Of a DNA stretch of 64,000 nt, positions 60,951 through 64,000 are shown one piece after another. The DNA is taken from the NCBI GenBank assembly GCA_963747535.1, contig CAVVFX010000012.1, positions 62,001-126,000 on the forward strand. The letters run 5' to 3'. The notes under the pieces were generated by a model that worked only from the letters and a program-made list of their open reading frames with translations, was not told the origin of the DNA and did no database searches. Within the stretch, counting starts at the first letter, position 1. Each line of letters starts with the position of its first letter. Both the position numbers and the translations under genes were made by a program. The DNA comes from CAVVFX01 sp963747535. Its GTDB lineage: Bacteria > Acidobacteriota > Terriglobia > Bryobacterales > Bryobacteraceae.

Positions 60951-63506
60951 CTATTCCTGCCACACCACCCAAGGTTGCTCGTACGGCACAATCGCATCTT
61001 CGTGAAAAGGTATCACCCTCACGGAGAATCCGCACGAGCCGCTGTCCCGGCATTCGACTTCGCCCCGGTAGCGATGATCGTTGTCGACTTTGCCGCAGTA
61101 GGTCATGTCGAGCGCCTTGCCATGCGTGATCTGCCCTGACGGGTCGACCGTCCCGTAATAGATTTCGAGGCGCACATCTGACGGCGGCAGGCTGCCCAGG
61201 AACACCCGCGCGGTGATTTCGAGCGTCGCGCCGACGAACAGTTCCGGCGTCGACTGGCAATCGACGTCGATGATCCTGACCTCGGCACCATGGTCCCGCA
61301 GCCTTCTCCGCCAGTCTACAAGAGGATGAACCCGCGCGGCGTTATCGGCTCTCAGGCGAAGGTGCCGGACGCTGGCCGGGAGATAAAACCGCTCCGCGTA
61401 TTCGGCCACCATACGATTGGTGTTGAACACCGGCGTGAGTCGCTTCATAGACGCTTTCATTTTGGCGACCCAGCCCCGCGGAACGTCCTCGCTATCGCGG
61501 CTATAGAACAGCGGCGCCACTTCATTCTCCAGCAGGTTGTAGAGCGCCTCGGACTCCACGCGGTCCTGATAGGCCTCATCCGTATAGACTTCGCCCCGGC
61601 CGATGCCCCACCCTACTTCGCCATCGAACGCTTCATCCCACCAGCCGTCGAGCACCGAGATGTTCAAGCCGCCATTGGGCAGCAGTTTCATGCCGCTGGT
61701 GCCGCTGGCCTCGTTGGGCCTGCGCGGGGTATTGAGCCAGACGTCGCAACCCTGGACGAGATAGCGCGCGACGGACATGTCGTAGTCTTCCAGGAAAACG
61801 ACGCTACGGCGCACTTCGGACTCCTGCGCGAAATGGACGATCTGCCGGATCAATTCCTTCCCGAAGGTGTCATTCGGATGCGACTTCCCGGCGAGCAGAA
61901 GTTGCACAGGGCGCTTCGCATCGGTAAGGATCTTTTTCAGCCGCTCGATATCGCGCAGGATGAGCGTCGCTCGTTTATAGGTGGCGAAGCGGCGCGCGAA
62001 GCCGAGGGTCAGCACGTCGGGATCGAGCACGCTATTGGCAGCAGCGATCTCAACGTTGGACCCGCCGCGGTTGCCAATCTGCGCGGCCAGCCGACCTCGC
62101 GCATAGTTCACCAGGCGCTCCCGGCGAATCTGGTGAACGCGCCAGAGCTCGTGGTCGGGAATGCGATCGATGCGATCCCACACCTCGTGGTTGGCCGGGT
62201 CTTCGGACCATTTGGGCCCGAGATACCGGTGGAGCAGAGCACTCATCTCGGTGGAAATCCAGGAAGGAGTGTGGATGCCGTTGGTCACATAGCCGATGGG
62301 GACCTCGTCCAAGGGATAGCCCGCCCATACGGGATGTGCCATCTGCCGCGTCACTTGGCCGTGCAGCCGGCTCACGCCATTGGCGTGAGAGCTGTGCCGC
62401 GCAGCCAGGTTCGCCATATTGAACTGGGAGCCCGGGTCATCGGGGTTGTCGCGTCCATAGCGCATCAACTCATCGAAGGAGATTCCGAGTTGTTCCGCAT
62501 AGGCGCGAAAGTAGTGATCCATCAGGCCGGGATCGAAGCGATCGAAGCCCGCGGGCACAGGTGTGTGGGTGGTGAAGACGTTCCCAGCGGCGGCAAGCTG
62601 GCGCGCTTCGTAGTAGCAGATTTTCAACTCCTCGAGTTCCATCCGTGCGCGCTCCAGCCCCAGGAAAGCGGAATGTCCTTCGTTCATGTGGCATACAGTC
62701 GGCCGAATGCCGAGCGCACGCAGGGCACGCATACCGCCGATGCCCAGAATGATCTCCTGTTGGATACGCGACTCACGTCCGCCGCCATAAAGCGTGCCGG
62801 TGATCTTGCGGTCGGCTGTAGAGTTCCTGGCGATGTTGGTATCGAGCAGGTACAGCGGAATGCGTCCGACCTGCACCTTCCAGATTTGCGCGAAGACTTT
62901 CCTGCCGGGGAAATCAACATCGATGACGAGCGGTTCGCCGGAATCGCTTTTCACCGGTTCCAACGGAAGACTGTGAAAGTCGTTGATCGGGTAGGTTTCC
63001 TGCTGCCAGCCGTCGGCGTTGAGGTATTGCCGGAAGTAACCTCCCTGATACAGCAGACCCATACCGGTGAGCGGCAACCCCAGGTCGCTGGCGGATTTCA
63101 GATGGTCACCGGCCAGGATGCCCAGACCGCCGGCATAGTTGGGGATGCATTCGGTGAGGCCGAATTCGGCTGAGAAGTAGGCGATGCGCAGTCCATCGGC
63201 CTCGGGATGCGCGCGGCGAAACCATCCCGCGCCCTGTAGATATTCGTGGAGACTCGCCCAGACACGATCCATGTGGGCCAGAAAAGCTTCATCCGACTCA
63301 GCTTCGGCGAGCCGCTTCTGATCGATCCGGCCCAGCATGAGCCACGGATTGTGATTGGTCTGCTCCCAAAGGTCGCTGTCGAGCCGGCGAAACAGCTCGA
63401 TCGTAAGATGGTCCCATGACCAGCGCAGATTCAGCGAGAGGTCATTGAGACAACAGAGACGCTCGGAGAGACACGGCGAGACGTGATATTGATGTACTTT
63501 CGGCAT
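60951..63506 (-). CDS. glgP: Alpha-glucan (glycogen) phosphorylase, GT35
   Basis: 851 residues, the shorter bacterial form with a DUF3417-like N-terminus (LNDLSLNLRWSWDHLTIELFRRLD). The catalytic core has YFSAEFGLTECIPNYAGGLGILAGDHLKSASDLGLPLTG-type motifs, ATYKRATLIL, and the pyridoxal phosphate site GTSGMK with Lys607. The enzyme releases glucose-1-phosphate from glycogen or maltodextrins. The C-terminal 120 residues form a beta-rich extension typical of this subgroup. It is monocistronic here, with the minus strand TonB-receptor gene ending 124 bp upstream. Confidence 0.95.
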   Translation of the reverse strand: MPKVHQYHVSPCLSERLCCLNDLSLNLRWSWDHLTIELFRRLDSDLWEQTNHNPWLMLGRIDQKRLAEAESDEAFLAHMDRVWASLHEYLQGAGWFRRAHPEADGLRIAYFSAEFGLTECIPNYAGGLGILAGDHLKSASDLGLPLTGMGLLYQGGYFRQYLNADGWQQETYPINDFHSLPLEPVKSDSGEPLVIDVDFPGRKVFAQIWKVQVGRIPLYLLDTNIARNSTADRKITGTLYGGGRESRIQQEIILGIGGMRALRALGIRPTVCHMNEGHSAFLGLERARMELEELKICYYEARQLAAAGNVFTTHTPVPAGFDRFDPGLMDHYFRAYAEQLGISFDELMRYGRDNPDDPGSQFNMANLAARHSSHANGVSRLHGQVTRQMAHPVWAGYPLDEVPIGYVTNGIHTPSWISTEMSALLHRYLGPKWSEDPANHEVWDRIDRIPDHELWRVHQIRRERLVNYARGRLAAQIGNRGGSNVEIAAANSVLDPDVLTLGFARRFATYKRATLILRDIERLKKILTDAKRPVQLLLAGKSHPNDTFGKELIRQIVHFAQESEVRRSVVFLEDYDMSVARYLVQGCDVWLNTPRRPNEASGTSGMKLLPNGGLNISVLDGWWDEAFDGEVGWGIGRGEVYTDEAYQDRVESEALYNLLENEVAPLFYSRDSEDVPRGWVAKMKASMKRLTPVFNTNRMVAEYAERFYLPASVRHLRLRADNAARVHPLVDWRRRLRDHGAEVRIIDVDCQSTPELFVGATLEITARVFLGSLPPSDVRLEIYYGTVDPSGQITHGKALDMTYCGKVDNDHRYRGEVECRDSGSCGFSVRVIPFHEDAIVPYEQPWVVWQE

Positions 63507-63588
63507 ACCACAACTTCAACTCTACTCTGGTCCTAATTGAAGAAGTGCGGATGGCTTCCCCTTTATCTCAAAAAAATCTCGCTGCCAT

Positions 63589-63609
63589 CAGTTGCCAGTT
63601 ATCAGTCAC
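63589..63609. repeat. Heptanucleotide tandem array (three units)
   Basis: CAGTTGC, CAGTTAT and CAGTCAC follow one another, then a partial CAG. This fits the C(A/C)GTYRY consensus of the arrays at 41477-41542. It lies between the glycogen phosphorylase start and the 3' end of the receptor gene. Confidence 0.6.
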
Positions 63610-63629
63610 CAGAACGCCGCGACGCCGCG

Positions 63630-64000
63630 CTAGAATTCCAACCGTCCCTGAAATGCGATCATCCGTGGGGAGCTATCACCTCCCAGGCCCACGCCCAGCA
63701 GTCCAGTCGGCGGGGACGTGGTGTAGGTGAGCGCCCCGAAACCGGTTTGAGTCGAGGGCTTGCCGGCGACGCCCGCGTATCCCAGCACGGGCAGGCCGAA
63801 GTTGGGATGATTGAAGACATTGAAAAACTGCCCGTCGATACGCAGCTTCAGGCGCTCGTTCAAGGTGAACCATTTTGTGATGTAGAAGTCGCTCGAAAAG
63901 AAATCCGGGCCGCGGAGCGCATTGCGGCCCAGGTTGCCGAATTGGCAGGTGCTGACGCTGTCGCCGCCCGTGCACGCGCCGGTGCTGGGGTCAACGGTGG
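63630..64000 (-). CDS. C-terminal part of an Oar-like TonB-dependent outer membrane receptor (runs off the window)
   Basis: About 122 residues of a minus-strand gene whose 5' part lies beyond 64000. The frame reads through CQFGNLGRNALRGPDFFSSDF, then LKLRIDGQFFNVFNHPNFGLP and ends AFQGRLEF. GRNALRGP, FNxFNHPNFG and the terminal LEF are typical of acidobacterial carboxypeptidase-regulatory-domain TonB receptors. The aromatic last residue matches a barrel C-terminus. Substrate unknown. Confidence 0.85.
   Translation of the reverse strand, partial: TVDPSTGACTGGDSVSTCQFGNLGRNALRGPDFFSSDFYITKWFTLNERLKLRIDGQFFNVFNHPNFGLPVLGYAGVAGKPSTQTGFGALTYTTSPPTGLLGVGLGGDSSPRMIAFQGRLEF

Noticed and set aside
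61290..63173. 627-codon open frame on the plus strand
   Set aside because: It lies wholly antisense to glycogen phosphorylase, whose motifs and length are secure. The plus-strand product has no domain and an odd composition, as expected of a high-GC shadow.

Overview
The window looks like a chromosome segment of an Acidobacteriota bacterium, most likely a Bryobacterales / Candidatus Solibacter-like soil organism. This is an inference from gene content: a duplicated orphan MacB-like permease (ADOP), a TolB-like TPR protein with an N-terminal DNA-binding-like region, PEP-CTERM proteins, Tat-exported sugar isomerase and Gfo/Idh/MocA proteins with Gly/Pro inserts, a DUF1080 protein, a cytochrome-ankyrin fusion and the C-terminus of an Oar-like TonB receptor. 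No rRNA, CRISPR array, prophage or intact insertion sequence was seen. Envelope genes (bamA-skp, TolC, murJ, TonB receptor) indicate a Gram-negative cell.

Layout. 1-7341 (minus strand): a tightly coupled operon of FHA protein, a 33-residue membrane peptide, a PP2C phosphatase, a Ser/Thr kinase and a single-chain SEDS glycosyltransferase::penicillin-binding protein fusion. It mirrors the actinobacterial fhaA-fhaB-pstP-rodA-pbpA-pknAB locus and is the most interesting system here. 7558-15464: TPR proteins, a DinB-like protein, two PEP-CTERM proteins, a TolB/TPR protein and a SelW-like redox protein. 15638-20450: murJ, a PfkB-type sugar kinase, a GT2 glycosyltransferase, a small gene broken by a 7-bp duplication, and a coiled-coil membrane protein. 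20577-24889: DUF1080 protein, tRNA-Gly(TCC), fused aroDE, a tiny Tat peptide and an amidase. 25010-25523: a BrnT/BrnA toxin-antitoxin pair followed by about 780 bp with no gene. 26305-32265: aldo-keto reductase, a three-gene TPR/helical secreted cluster, and a cytochrome c-ankyrin-alpha/alpha-barrel fusion.

32278-36378: two tandem TolC genes flanked by inverted 43-bp repeats. 36400-42994: EF-G paralogue, Tat isomerase, Tat oxidoreductase, MauE/DoxX-thioredoxin-like protein and a small membrane protein. 43120-51642: ADOP permease, DUF2721 protein, GH95 alpha-L-fucosidase coupled to a methyltransferase, and gamma-glutamyltransferase. 51700-55851: protein quality control (Hsp20, ClpB, HtpX). 55948-59666: outer membrane biogenesis (bamA-skp). 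59861-64000: histidine phosphatase, a 59-residue ORF, glycogen phosphorylase and the partial TonB receptor.

Intergenic regions carry several repeat families: heptanucleotide tandem arrays with consensus C(A/C)GTYRY, a 32-bp inverted repeat near 55.9 kb, TTTA-loop hairpins at gene ends, and AGTACT-containing palindromes upstream of both PEP-CTERM genes. Coordinates and motifs were read by eye. Family assignments rest on recognisable motifs and not on database searches.
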